DNA from: Candidatus Woesearchaeota archaeon
Lineage (GTDB): Archaea; Nanobdellota; Nanobdellia; Woesearchaeales; UBA11576
Length of the DNA: 64,000 nucleotides
Assembly: GCA_018668595.1 (NCBI GenBank)
Contig: JABJCP010000033.1
Coordinates: 33,955 to 97,954 of the forward strand
Reading direction: 5' to 3'
Shown: positions 52,092-61,981 of the stretch, in pieces
Layout of the letters: each line of letters opens with the position of its first letter
Numbering within the stretch: the first letter of the stretch is position 1
Program-made: the position numbers and the translations under genes
The notes under the pieces: model-generated
Database searches by the model: none
What the model was told of the DNA's origin: nothing
Seen by the model: the letters and a program-made list of their open reading frames with translations, nothing else

Positions 52092-54234
52092 GATGTTAGG
52101 CAGAATAATTGGGAAAACCTCTACAAGAAAGTTTATTTTTGAGGTTGAAAATGCACTCGATGCTAAGAAGTTTGATTATGTTCAAGTTTTACATAATGAT
52201 AATTCTATTAGTGCTGAACCGTTTTTTGTGCTTTCTCAAATTTTAGAAGTAGAACGTGATTCTCAAAGAACCACTGCACATTGTTCAATAATAGGTTTCA
52301 AAGTTGATACCAGAATTCAACAACTTAGATCTCCGCTTGAACCAGGAACTGAAGTACTAAAAGCAGAGGATGAACTAATTCGAGATATTATTAAACTAGA
52401 TAAGGGAGTTGGTGCATATATTGGAAAATTATCTTGTAAAAATATTGATGTTCATCTTGATCTTAACAAATTAATTACAAAACACTGTTCAGTTTTAGCA
52501 AAGAGTGGTTCTGGTAAAAGTTATACTGTTGGAGTTATTTTAGAGGAGATTCTTGAACGTGGAGTTCCTTTACTTATTATTGATCCTCATGGAGAATATA
52601 ATTCTCTTAAATTCCCTAATGATTCTGATTCAGATAAAAAACTATTTGAAAAATTTGGCGTTGAATCAAAAAGTTTTATCAAACAAATTCAAGAGTTTGG
52701 AGATTCACAAATTAATCCCGCACTTAAACCAATTAAGCTTTCTGAACGTTTTGACACTCAAGAACTAATTCATCTTTTTCCGTCGAGACTTAATCCGAAT
52801 CAGACTGCTTGTTTGTATGCTACAATTAAAAATATGGAAGAGGTTACATTTGATTCACTCATTCATAATTTAAGCTTACAAGATAATAATGCTAAGTGGA
52901 GTTTAATTGATATGCTGGATTATTTTAAACAAACTAGAATTTTTTCTCCAGAACCAACTCCTCTTAATGAATTAGTCAAGCCAAATAATTGCACAATCAT
53001 TAATTTGAAAGGTGTGGATCCTGAAGCTGCTGAAATTATTGTTCATAAGTTGATGAAAGATTTATTTGAAGCAAGAAAACGCGAGTCAATACCTCCATTT
53101 TTTGCAGTTATTGAAGAAGCTCATTTATTTTGTCCTGAAAAAGTATTTAGTGAATCAAAATCTACTAAAATATTACGAACTATTGCAAGCGAGGGCAGAA
53201 AATTTGGCCTGGGCTTATGCATCGTAACTCAGCGTCCTGCAAGAGTTGATAAATCTGTTTTGTCTCAAGTTTCAACACAGTTGATTTTAAAATCTACAAA
53301 TCCTAATGATCTTAAAGCAATTTCTCAGTCTGTTGAAGGAATTACTTATGAGTCTCAAGAAGAAATTAAAAATTTGAGTATTGGTACTGCTCTTGTTACG
53401 GGTCTTGTAGACATTCCTCTTCTCGTCGATATTCGTCCAAGAAAAACAAAGCATGGAGGAATTGCAAAAGATATTATTAAAGAATCCAATAATAATAATA
53501 ATAATAATAACAACAACAACAACAGTGAAACTAACTCCCCCAATGAAACTAGCTCACAAAATGAAACAAAAACAAAAAAAGATGGAAAAGAATCAATAGA
53601 TATCGAATCTAATAAACCTGAAAGCACAAGGAATAATGAATCTTTTATAGATAAAGTAAAAAAGTTTGATAACCTCTTACCATTAATTAAACCAAAAATT
53701 TCTCCTAATGAAATAAGATTAATGTCTGATAAACCAATTAGAGAAATAAAAACTTATCTTATTCCTGCTTTGCAAATTAATTGTGACAGATTTAATATTC
53801 TTATTGAATTAGTTCAGGGAAAAGTTATCCAAAATATTGATTCTGATAGTGCTGCAGATGTTCCCGATCTTTCGAAGCTTAGTCCAAATCAATTAGGTAT
53901 TTTATCTATTGCTCTTGAACTAAAAGAATTTGGAATGGCGCATATAATTAACAAGGGTTTTGAATTCCACCACACTCAAAATATTTTAAAAGATCTTATA
54001 AAACAAGATTTGATAATTTGTGAAAATCAAACATATAAACTAAATCCAAATCTTGCACTTAATCTTGAAAAATTTAATTTCTTTGGAAGAATTGAATTTG
54101 ACAATATTGAATATGACACAAAAATATCCCCTAAAATTACTAAAGAAGAAACAATCTCAAAAATTAAGCCCTTAACAAAGATTCAAGATTCTAGAGAGTG
54201 CTTTATTGTATGGCATAAAGTAGAATATGAATAA
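52090..54234 (+). CDS. herA: HerA-type ATPase (DUF87)
   Basis: 714 aa (or one codon shorter). GRIIGKTSTRKFIFEV is the N-terminal HAS-barrel. Walker A is LAKSGSGKSYTVG near 135-147, IDPHGEY near 177, IEEAHLFCPE (Walker B) and CIVTQRPARVDKSVLSQ complete the HerA/FtsK-like core. An Asn12 run and a polar linker (about 467-510) separate an extra C-terminal domain of about 190 aa ending in a winged-helix-like segment. HerA resects DNA ends with NurA in archaea, but no nurA, mre11 or rad50 lies nearby here. Confidence 0.9.
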   Translation: MMLGRIIGKTSTRKFIFEVENALDAKKFDYVQVLHNDNSISAEPFFVLSQILEVERDSQRTTAHCSIIGFKVDTRIQQLRSPLEPGTEVLKAEDELIRDIIKLDKGVGAYIGKLSCKNIDVHLDLNKLITKHCSVLAKSGSGKSYTVGVILEEILERGVPLLIIDPHGEYNSLKFPNDSDSDKKLFEKFGVESKSFIKQIQEFGDSQINPALKPIKLSERFDTQELIHLFPSRLNPNQTACLYATIKNMEEVTFDSLIHNLSLQDNNAKWSLIDMLDYFKQTRIFSPEPTPLNELVKPNNCTIINLKGVDPEAAEIIVHKLMKDLFEARKRESIPPFFAVIEEAHLFCPEKVFSESKSTKILRTIASEGRKFGLGLCIVTQRPARVDKSVLSQVSTQLILKSTNPNDLKAISQSVEGITYESQEEIKNLSIGTALVTGLVDIPLLVDIRPRKTKHGGIAKDIIKESNNNNNNNNNNNNSETNSPNETSSQNETKTKKDGKESIDIESNKPESTRNNESFIDKVKKFDNLLPLIKPKISPNEIRLMSDKPIREIKTYLIPALQINCDRFNILIELVQGKVIQNIDSDSAADVPDLSKLSPNQLGILSIALELKEFGMAHIINKGFEFHHTQNILKDLIKQDLIICENQTYKLNPNLALNLEKFNFFGRIEFDNIEYDTKISPKITKEETISKIKPLTKIQDSRECFIVWHKVEYE
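53488..53523 (+). repeat. trinucleotide repeat (AAT/AAC) encoding Asn12
   Basis: Seven AAT then five AAC codons inside herA give twelve asparagines in the linker between core and C-terminal domain. A length-variable microsatellite in frame; it may differ between strains. Confidence 0.9.
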
Positions 54235-54324
54235 ACCCCTACACACCATTAAATACAAAAAAACCCATTCTAAAGTAGTAAAAATAGGTAAATTTTATAA
54301 ACCAGCATCCTAACATATAACCAT

Positions 54325-56067
54325 ATGGGGCGGCTAGCAGATAATATTGACAAAATTCTAGAATTAGAATCGCAAGGCAAAACAATAGATGAAATCTCTG
54401 AATCAATCGGATTAGGAATAAAAACAATCAGCGCATACAAAGCAATAAGAACAAGTAAAAAGGCATTAAAAAAATTAGAACTAATAAGAACCGAGATTTT
54501 AAGAGGAAATAAAACTGCAGAAGAAATTAGTAAACAAACCAAAATATCCCACTCATACATAAACATAATAGCAAATGCAAATCGAATTATTCTGAAAAGA
54601 AAAAAACATGCAAAAAACGCAATTAATAAAAAAAACAAAAAAACAAAAACTGATTTATTGAAAAAAATCGAACAGCTCGCAGATTCAGGAAAAACATTTG
54701 ATGAAATTTTAGCAGAAACAAATAAATCATCCCTAGAAATTAATTATTGTTACACCTGGTACGGCCAAAAAAGTCAAATTACCTACAAACAACTAAGATA
54801 CCAAACTGATAAAAATGAAGTTATAAGAACATTAAATAATGAAAAAAATATTCGAATATCAAGTTTCGTTCATAATTCAGGCATAAGTTTGAAACAATTA
54901 GGTAAAATTGTAGAAGATGAAATAGAAATCGATGGAGAAAAAATAAAAATCAAAGAATTTCTTTATGATGATTTTGTTCTGGAAGGGAAAACATTAATCG
55001 AAATACAAAAACATATCGGTTATGGTTCTAGAGAACGTGCAAGACAATATGTGAACACAACAGGTCAATATGATAAATGGGTCGAATCAAAAGAAAAAAA
55101 GAAGAAAATAAAAAAAGACTTAAACAATAAAAAAGAACAAAATGAACTAAACACAAAAAAAGCATTAATAGAAATTCTAACTGAAAAAGCAATGAAAGAT
55201 TGCAATAATAAGTGGGCAAAAGAAACTGCACTAAGAGTTTATTTAAAAAAAAACAAAATAATTAATCAAGTACCTCTAGAAAAATTAATTAAACTTTATG
55301 AAGCTTATGAATTTGCTAAAAAACACAACATATCCTCAAGTTTAAAATTACTAAGAAAATATTGCGATATTAATTCAGAAAGTCAAGTTAGTCACCATCT
55401 TTCGCTAGCAGGACTAAAGTTATTGAGCAATTATAAACAAAACAAAGAGATCACAAGAATTAGTTCAAAACAAAAGGAAAGAATCTTAACAATATTAGAA
55501 ACTGTTTTTTCATCTAAAGATATAAGCTACTTCATAAACCTACCTCAGTACGTAATTGAACAACAATTAGTACTTGAAAAAAAAAGCAAGAACATAAACA
55601 TAATTCGCAAAAAAAATAGGAAAATTAGAAACAAACATAGAATACAATATTTTTCATATAAAAAAGCCAGTGAAATTTATAAAGCAATAGATAATAAAAT
55701 CAAACACGAAGATATAAAAGAAATATTAGAAATAGACAACACATCGTATAAAAAATATTTAAAACAAAGAGCAAATATTTCTCAAATAATAATCCAAGGA
55801 TTAAAAAATATTTATCCAGAACTCACAAATAAAATAAATAAACCTTATTTAACCTACGAGATAAAAGAAATTCAAAAAAGTGAAACTCGAAAATATGTAA
55901 TGATCAAAAAAATAAATGATGTTATTGATCAAGGTGCAGACAGCGTGAGCAAAATAAAACAAATGATAGGACATACAAATGAAACTATTAAAAAATACGC
56001 AGAACTCGGAAATATAGACTTACCTCAATATACTAGAAAAAAACAAAAACAAAAAAACCCAAACTAA
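54325..56067 (+). CDS. large modular HTH protein (paralog 1)
   Basis: 580 aa, family not recognised. The N terminus has two short HTH-like units (ILELESQGKTIDEISESIGL and EILRGNKTAEEISKQTKI), then further degenerate units. A conserved central block (IDGEKIKIKEFLYDDFVLEGKTL), GSRERARQYVNTTGQYDKW, and a C-terminal third of Lys-rich helices follow. It shares its N-terminal 350 residues with the next gene. TATA TTTTATAAA about 25 nt before the ATG suggests a leaderless mRNA. A multi-site DNA-binding protein is inferred; no catalytic motif is seen. Confidence 0.75.
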   Translation: MGRLADNIDKILELESQGKTIDEISESIGLGIKTISAYKAIRTSKKALKKLELIRTEILRGNKTAEEISKQTKISHSYINIIANANRIILKRKKHAKNAINKKNKKTKTDLLKKIEQLADSGKTFDEILAETNKSSLEINYCYTWYGQKSQITYKQLRYQTDKNEVIRTLNNEKNIRISSFVHNSGISLKQLGKIVEDEIEIDGEKIKIKEFLYDDFVLEGKTLIEIQKHIGYGSRERARQYVNTTGQYDKWVESKEKKKKIKKDLNNKKEQNELNTKKALIEILTEKAMKDCNNKWAKETALRVYLKKNKIINQVPLEKLIKLYEAYEFAKKHNISSSLKLLRKYCDINSESQVSHHLSLAGLKLLSNYKQNKEITRISSKQKERILTILETVFSSKDISYFINLPQYVIEQQLVLEKKSKNINIIRKKNRKIRNKHRIQYFSYKKASEIYKAIDNKIKHEDIKEILEIDNTSYKKYLKQRANISQIIIQGLKNIYPELTNKINKPYLTYEIKEIQKSETRKYVMIKKINDVIDQGADSVSKIKQMIGHTNETIKKYAELGNIDLPQYTRKKQKQKNPN

Positions 56068-56086
56068 TAAAATAAAAAAATAAAAT

Positions 56087-57175
56087 ATGATAGCAGACAC
56101 TATTGACAAAATTCTAGAACTAAAAGAACAGGGTAAAACTAAAAAAGAAATTGCCCAAGAATTAGAAATTAGCACAAGCACGATTAGAGTGTACCTCAAT
56201 TTAAGAGTTGGAATTGATTCAATTAAAAAAATCGAACAAATAAAAAAAGCTATTTCTAAAGGCTATCAAACTTCAAATAAAATCAGTGAACAAACAGGAA
56301 TTATTTCAAAAGACATTCTCAAATTATCAAATGCGAACAGAATAAAATTACAAAAAAACAAGTTCAAAAGAATTAAAAAAACTAGCATTAGTGCACCAGA
56401 GTATCTAAAAGAAATTGACAATCTTGCAAAAAATAACTACACTCTCCAGGAAGTTTTAGCAAAAGTAGAAATGACACAAAAACAACTAAATGATTATTAT
56501 ATTCTTTATGGAAAAATTGTTGGCGTTTCATACAAAGAATTTATTTACAATACTGCAAAAAATAAAGTTCTTACAAGATTATATGCAGAACCAAATCTTC
56601 AAATGCTAAATTTAACAAAAGAACCTGAATTAAATTGGAATTTATTAGGTAAAATAGGAGAAGAATACTTAAAAATCGACGGAGAAAAAATAAAAATTAA
56701 AGAATTTCTTTATGATGATTTTTTACTAAAAGGAAAAACCTTGCAAAAAGTAAAAAAAATACTCGCATGTAATTCAATGGAAAATGCCAGACAATACATA
56801 AACATCACAGGGCAATATGATACATGGATGGAGTCAAAGAAAAAAATAAGTGAAAAAAATAAAACACAAAAAATAGAACTAAAAAATGAAAGAACAAACC
56901 TTGTATCTCTTATCGCTCAAAAAGCAATAAACGAATGCAACGGTGAGTGGGCGAAAGAAACTGCCGTGTTAGTTTATCTAAAAAAACAAAAAACATGCGA
57001 ATTGATCCCTTTAGAAAAACTCATCATGCTTTTTGAAGCTTATGAATTCTCTGAAAAATATAAAATTCCGACGAGTCTTAGTTTGTTAGCCAAATATTCT
57101 AATCTAAGCTGCACAAAACAAGCTAAAATACAATTAAAATATGCAGGTCTTGAAAGTTTAAGAAATAAACAATAG
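56087..57175 (+). CDS. large modular HTH protein (paralog 2, shorter)
   Basis: 362 aa, tandem paralog of the 54325 gene, 19 nt downstream. Shared blocks: DTIDKILELKEQGKTKKEIA (HTH), KIDGEKIKIKEFLYDDFLLK, NARQYINITGQYDTW, GEWAKETAVLVYLKK and PLEKLIMLFEAYEF. It lacks the last 200 residues of paralog 1, ending soon after the segment equal to LSLAGLKLLSNYKQ. A gene duplication followed by truncation, or gain of a tail by paralog 1. Confidence 0.75.
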   Translation: MIADTIDKILELKEQGKTKKEIAQELEISTSTIRVYLNLRVGIDSIKKIEQIKKAISKGYQTSNKISEQTGIISKDILKLSNANRIKLQKNKFKRIKKTSISAPEYLKEIDNLAKNNYTLQEVLAKVEMTQKQLNDYYILYGKIVGVSYKEFIYNTAKNKVLTRLYAEPNLQMLNLTKEPELNWNLLGKIGEEYLKIDGEKIKIKEFLYDDFLLKGKTLQKVKKILACNSMENARQYINITGQYDTWMESKKKISEKNKTQKIELKNERTNLVSLIAQKAINECNGEWAKETAVLVYLKKQKTCELIPLEKLIMLFEAYEFSEKYKIPTSLSLLAKYSNLSCTKQAKIQLKYAGLESLRNKQ

Positions 57176-57273
57176 GGGCAAAACAAAAAAATAAAAACAA
57201 ATAAAAAATTTAAAAAATAAGAAAATAAATAAAAAGAATAAAAAAATTAAAATAAATTTTAAATATTAATCAA

Positions 57274-59169
57274 TCACTTAACCCTTATACTCTCTAAATT
57301 CCTTGGAGCTTGTGTTTCAATTCTAAATTGTCTATGAATACTGCTTGCTAAATCTAAACATCTAGAATTCTCTCCGTGATTAATTATTACTTTCTTTGGT
57401 CGAGGATTACACCTAGATACATAATTCATAAGTTCCTTACGATCACTGTGACCTGTAATTTCAATTTTGAATACTTCCATGTTTATTTTCATCACATCAG
57501 GTCTCCCACTAGGATCATGACTCATAACTATTTCTCTATCTCCTCGTCTAATTCTATGCCCTAAAGATCCTTCTGCTTGATAACAACTGAAAACCAAACT
57601 GTTTTTCTTATCTCCATGAAGTGCTTTCAAGTATTCAACAGATGGTCCTCCCACGAGCATTCCGCTTGTTGCAATCACAACACATGGTCCGCCACTTTCA
57701 ATAATTTGTTTTCTTTCTTTTGCAGATCCTACTTCTTTAAAAATTGGACTCAAGAATGGGTTGTTGTCTTTATGGAATATTTGTTTACGAATGTTTCGAT
57801 TCAAAAACTCAGGGTATGCAGTGTGAATTGCAGTAATATCCCATACCATTCCGTCAACATAGACAGGTATTGTATCTATTTTTCCTTCTTGTACAAGAGC
57901 TTCTATAAGAATCATCACTTCTTGTGCTCTTCCTGAACCAAGTGTCGGCATTAAAACTTTTCCTCCTCTTTTAAGAGTATTAGTTATGATTTCTTTTAAT
58001 AGCTCGTCTTGTTCTTTTGCAGGAGGCATCACATTATCTCTTGCTCCATACGTACTTTCAATCATCAGGGTTTCTAATCGCGGAAATTTTGTTTCTGCAG
58101 GTTCAAGTAACATTGTTTTACCATATTTTAAATCTGCAGTATATACCATATTGTGAAGTCCATTCCCTACATGAATATGAACTAAACTACTTCCAAGCAT
58201 ATGTCCTGCGTTATATAATGTTATACGAACATCAGGTGTGATGTCTGTTACTTCTTCATATCCTAAACAAATAGTGTGTTTTACCATTTCTTTGATTTCG
58301 TCAGAAGTATAGATAGGATCTTTTCCTTCATTTCGCATTATTTTTACTAAATCTAAATGTAACAACGACATAATATCTCTTGTTGGTGCAGTACAATAAA
58401 CAGGACCTCTATATCCAAACTTATACAAGTAAGGTAAAAAACCTGAATGACCTAAATGCGCGTGACTAATTATTACTGCATCTAATTCCTCAATTTTAAA
58501 TTCAGGTGCTTCTAAAAATGGATACGCTTCAGAATCATTTGCAATATTTATTCCACAATCAAGAAGTACTCGCGATTCTGGAGTTTGTAAAAGTATACAA
58601 CTTCTTCCTACTTGTCGACCACCACCTAAATAAGATAATCTAACCCATTCATTTTTCTTTCCCCGAATCCATCCGTCATATATTCTATGACCTGTTTTAT
58701 TGAGAAATTTCCGACGATAATCTGAGTTTTCATATAATACACTTCTAATTCCTTCAATTAATTTACATCTTAAAGGAGGGGTTCTTTTTATGATTGGAAC
58801 CCATAAAGTTTTTTCTCTAATTTCTCGTAGAATCTCTCCTTGTTTTCCAATTACAAGTCCTGGTTTTTCTGCGTGAACAACAACTCTACTTCTTTGGGGA
58901 TCAAATATTACATCTGACATTCCTGCTTCTTTAGGAATTATTTTTTTAATCATTTTTTCAGATTTTTCAAGTTCGAGAACTATTGCAGGATCTGGACGTA
59001 GTTCTATTCTTTTTTTAATAGAATTCACAATTTCTTTTATGATTCCTTTATTGTCAAAGAAAAAATCTTTGTCCTTTGTGTACAAAACAATGTTTGCACC
59101 TTCAAAACCCGCATCGCTTATTTTGCCTTCAGGTATTTTGCTTAGAATTTCTTTTAATATTTCAGACAC
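57274..59169 (-). CDS. fttA: FttA/aCPSF1 beta-CASP ribonuclease, HxHxDH motif altered
   Basis: 631 aa, GTG start with SD AGGTGA. N-terminal KH-type domains (about 1-175), then a metallo-beta-lactamase domain with the beta-CASP insertion (ESTYGARDNVMPP) and C-terminal GHSDRKELMNYV and INHGEN. This factor cleaves nascent RNA at U-rich sites and ends archaeal transcription. The usual HxHxDH reads HAHLGH here (GGT codon, about residue 247-252), so the second-metal Asp is Gly. Other metal ligands (AGHMLG, YTADLK, INHGE) are kept. Confidence 0.93.
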   Translation of the reverse strand: MSEILKEILSKIPEGKISDAGFEGANIVLYTKDKDFFFDNKGIIKEIVNSIKKRIELRPDPAIVLELEKSEKMIKKIIPKEAGMSDVIFDPQRSRVVVHAEKPGLVIGKQGEILREIREKTLWVPIIKRTPPLRCKLIEGIRSVLYENSDYRRKFLNKTGHRIYDGWIRGKKNEWVRLSYLGGGRQVGRSCILLQTPESRVLLDCGINIANDSEAYPFLEAPEFKIEELDAVIISHAHLGHSGFLPYLYKFGYRGPVYCTAPTRDIMSLLHLDLVKIMRNEGKDPIYTSDEIKEMVKHTICLGYEEVTDITPDVRITLYNAGHMLGSSLVHIHVGNGLHNMVYTADLKYGKTMLLEPAETKFPRLETLMIESTYGARDNVMPPAKEQDELLKEIITNTLKRGGKVLMPTLGSGRAQEVMILIEALVQEGKIDTIPVYVDGMVWDITAIHTAYPEFLNRNIRKQIFHKDNNPFLSPIFKEVGSAKERKQIIESGGPCVVIATSGMLVGGPSVEYLKALHGDKKNSLVFSCYQAEGSLGHRIRRGDREIVMSHDPSGRPDVMKINMEVFKIEITGHSDRKELMNYVSRCNPRPKKVIINHGENSRCLDLASSIHRQFRIETQAPRNLESIRVK

Positions 59170-59448
59170 ACTTATTCACCTATATATATTTGTTTTTAAG
59201 AATTTATTTATTTTATTTATTTTGTTCAATATTTAATTACTTTATTTATTCTTAATATTTTTATTTGTGATTAATATATTTAATTTGGTTTAATTTAACT
59301 TAATTTGTATTCAAAATTAAAAAATTAAAATTTTCAAAGAATATTTTAATAAATCAAAAAGATAAAATATAAAAAAATCTTTAAATTAAAAAATTTATTA
59401 ACTTGATACTCAATTTAATCTCAACTCAAACTAACTCTTCAACTAAAT
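59170..59448. other. AT-rich gap between fttA and psmB
   Basis: 279 bp almost wholly A/T. Only T-rich termination-like stretches on the minus strand for psmB and the fttA TATA (ATATATATA) are visible. No gene or clear structure. Confidence 0.5.
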
Positions 59449-60087
59449 TTATTCAAGAGTTTGTTTAACCATTCTTGTTTCTGGTCCTTTTGCACCCTCT
59501 GCAGTTATTGTTAACACATCAATTCCGTTTCCAGATGCAGAGTCTCTTTGCATTGATGCTTGTATGCTTCTTGTTGCAAGTGCCTTTGCTTCATCAACAG
59601 TCATATTTGGTTTGAATAATGTTTCTAAAACTCCAAACACAAATACACTTCCACTACCACTTGTTGCATAATCGTCAAGTTCTGCAAGTGATCCGTCAGG
59701 GTAAATATCATACAAATGATAACCTGTTTCATCTTTACCTGCAAACAAAAAATGTGCAATTCCAGGAATAGTACTATATTTTCTAATATTTGCATATACA
59801 ATTCCTGCCAATAAATTTGCTGCTTCTTTTACAGTAGTTTCTCTTCCTGTTCTGATTTGTTTAAGATTGATTTCAGCTTTGATAAGTTTGAGGATGAGTT
59901 GTATATCTGAAACTCCACCTGCTGTTGTAATTGCCATGCTATTTGTTACTGCAAATACTTTTTGTACTTCCTTATTTGCAATTAGAGTTCCTGCTGTTGC
60001 TCTTTTATCTGCTGCAAGAACAATTCCATCTTTACATTTTAGACCAACTGTTGTTGTTCCTGTTTTTCTTATTTCTGGACTGTCCAT
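59449..60087 (-). CDS. psmB: proteasome beta subunit
   Basis: 212 aa. A nine-residue propeptide (MDSPEIRKTG up to the cut) precedes TTTVGLKCKDGIVLAADKRAT, where the first Thr after Gly becomes the N-terminal nucleophile. Lys33-equivalent (DKRAT) and the SGSGSVF/RDSASGNGIDV blocks are present. It forms the 20S core with the alpha subunit, which is not in this window. SD AAGGTG precedes the ATG. The upstream 380 bp contain a palindrome and a tandem repeat. Confidence 0.96.
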   Translation of the reverse strand: MDSPEIRKTGTTTVGLKCKDGIVLAADKRATAGTLIANKEVQKVFAVTNSMAITTAGGVSDIQLILKLIKAEINLKQIRTGRETTVKEAANLLAGIVYANIRKYSTIPGIAHFLFAGKDETGYHLYDIYPDGSLAELDDYATSGSGSVFVFGVLETLFKPNMTVDEAKALATRSIQASMQRDSASGNGIDVLTITAEGAKGPETRMVKQTLE

Positions 60088-60183
60088 AATTAAACACCTT
60101 TTTTATTTATTGTACATCTGTTAATTCTAATTATTTATTTAATTTAGATTAATCTTATTTTTCTAATTTTTTTAATGTTAGCT

Positions 60184-60197
60184 ATGAGAATTCTCAT
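60184..60197. promoter_or_regulatory. 14-bp palindrome upstream of psmB
   Basis: ATGAGAATTCTCAT, perfectly symmetrical, about 97 bp before the psmB start. Possible binding site for a dimeric regulator; unsupported by any second copy in this window. Confidence 0.35.
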
Positions 60198-60330
60198 TTT
60201 ATTAAAACGAATACATCGAAATATTGGCAGCTCATATTTAAAACTTTCGATTTTAGCGCCTGAAATGCTCGAAAATAGGGTCTAAAAGGCTTAACAAACA
60301 CATTTAAACAAAAACTAAAAAAAACTGAAA

Positions 60331-60399
60331 ACTAAATAAACACTAAATAAACACTAAATAAACACTAAATAAACACTAAATAAAAATTAAATAAAAATT
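60331..60399. repeat. 11-bp tandem repeat (ACTAAATAAAC)
   Basis: Four near-exact then two degenerate units (ATTAAATAAAA) between psmB and the surface-protein gene at 60471. The 60198-60330 stretch contains nothing else recognisable. Confidence 0.85.
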
Positions 60400-60470
60400 A
60401 AAAAGAAAAAAATAATAATAAAATATAGTTCTTGTAACAAGGTTATTTCTTAGTTATTAGTTCTTATTTC

Positions 60471-61682
60471 TTAGTTCTTATTTCTTCTTGACAATACCAA
60501 CAAGATTACAAGCACTGCAACCAAAATCAACAAGATTTCTCCAATAACCAGTATTACTGCTAATTTATTCTGTCCAAAAAATTCTCCAGATAATATACTA
60601 GATCCAGATCCTGAACTTGCTTTCACAACATTTGTTGAACTTTTCACAGCAACATTTGTATTTACAGGTTTATCTGCAGATCCTGTTGTGGATTCTTGAG
60701 ATTCAGATTTGTCAGATTCATTAGATTTATCAGCATCAGATGTTGAATCATTTGTTTTAGTTGTATCATCTGAATCATTATCACTTGAGTTATCAGATTC
60801 GTCAGATCCAGTAGACTCAGTATCGCTTGAATCATCATTTGCATCACTTCCAGAAGAAGTGGATGTATCAGAATCATCTTCACAAATTACGTGCAATACT
60901 GTTGAATTTGATTTGTACTCGTGTTTTCCATCATAAAATGCTGCTAATTTAATCGAATAATCTTCTGTTGGCCAATCAGCAGTATCAATTGTTACTGATT
61001 TTTCATATATGTTATCAGGATCAGAAATATCTGAAGTTAATTCAACTGTATCTTCAAATCCATACAATTCAGAATCCATGAAAACTTCTATCTCAACTTC
61101 CTCTTCTTCATCTTCTCCAATATTTCTTATCTGCATAAATAGTTCAACATCTTCTCCGCATTTAACAGATGATTTACTCAGATAATATTCTTCTACATAA
61201 AGAGCGTGAGATTCTTTATCAATTTCCATTTCAACGGTAATTTCAACTTCATGATTAGTTCCATTTTCATCTCGTCCATCTGCTTTCAATACCATATAAT
61301 ATGTTTCTTCATGATCTAATAAATAAGGTAGAATAAATTCAACTTTTGCAACTTTATCTTTTCCAGTATTTATGTCTCCAACATCATCATCTGCATCCAT
61401 ATCATCATCGTCTTCATCAATTTCTTCTAGTATTGCTTCAAAATCTACATTTCTAACTTCAAATTCTCCATCATTTTCAATTGTTACTTTAATATCAAGT
61501 TCTGCTCCTGGTTTAATTTCAACAGAACCACCGGTTGTTGAAGCTCCGCTATCTTCATCATTATTTATTTTAACTTCGATGTCAGAAAATATCAAATCAG
61601 CAGATACTAATCCCATAGTAACTATTAGAATCAGTAGAAATAATGCAAATATTGCAAAAACTTTTGGCCTAGTCTTAATCAT
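60471..61682 (-). CDS. cell-surface protein with CARDB-like domains and Ser/Asp stalk
   Basis: 403 aa. Signal peptide (FAIFALFLLILIVTMGLVSA). Two beta-sandwich, CARDB-like repeats (VTIENDGEFEVRNVDFEAIL; LFMQIRNIGEDEEEEVEIEV) are followed by a stalk very rich in Ser, Asp and Asn (about 275-355). A C-terminal membrane helix (LAVILVIGEILLILVAVLVI) and RRNKN anchor follow. Topology suggests an outward-facing adhesin or S-layer-associated protein. N-glycosylation sequons (NxS/T) are common in the stalk. Confidence 0.82.
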   Translation of the reverse strand: MIKTRPKVFAIFALFLLILIVTMGLVSADLIFSDIEVKINNDEDSGASTTGGSVEIKPGAELDIKVTIENDGEFEVRNVDFEAILEEIDEDDDDMDADDDVGDINTGKDKVAKVEFILPYLLDHEETYYMVLKADGRDENGTNHEVEITVEMEIDKESHALYVEEYYLSKSSVKCGEDVELFMQIRNIGEDEEEEVEIEVFMDSELYGFEDTVELTSDISDPDNIYEKSVTIDTADWPTEDYSIKLAAFYDGKHEYKSNSTVLHVICEDDSDTSTSSGSDANDDSSDTESTGSDESDNSSDNDSDDTTKTNDSTSDADKSNESDKSESQESTTGSADKPVNTNVAVKSSTNVVKASSGSGSSILSGEFFGQNKLAVILVIGEILLILVAVLVILLVLSRRNKN

Positions 61683-61981
61683 GTAACCACCCCGAATACC
61701 TTTAAAAAAAGGTAATCATTTAATTATAGCATAAATAACTTATAACATAAGTAATTTAAGTAATTTTTAATAAAAATAAACTCCTATTATCTACATTTGA
61801 AACTTTACTGTAATAAATAGTTTTCGTTGTCATGTAATGAGTACAGAATTTTCTTTTTAAATGATTTGCTAATTGTTTCGTCTTAAAATAGTTATGAAAA
61901 AAATACAATGAAATCAAAGAAAATCTAAAAAATTAGAAAAAAATAAATTAAAAACAAACAAAAATTATTTTTGAAAAAAAA
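61683..61981. other. AT-rich gap between the surface-protein gene and proS
   Basis: 299 bp. A hairpin ACCTTT/AAAGGT (about 61699-61714) lies just upstream of the 61682 start on the minus strand. Otherwise only AT-rich sequence with weak TATA candidates. Confidence 0.45.

Noticed and set aside
53355..53627. Minus-strand frame with a Leu run
   Set aside because: Product of reading the AAT/AAC microsatellite backwards within herA.
60709..61686. Ser-rich frames antisense to the surface protein
   Set aside because: They mirror the Asp/Ser-rich stalk and have no initiation signal.
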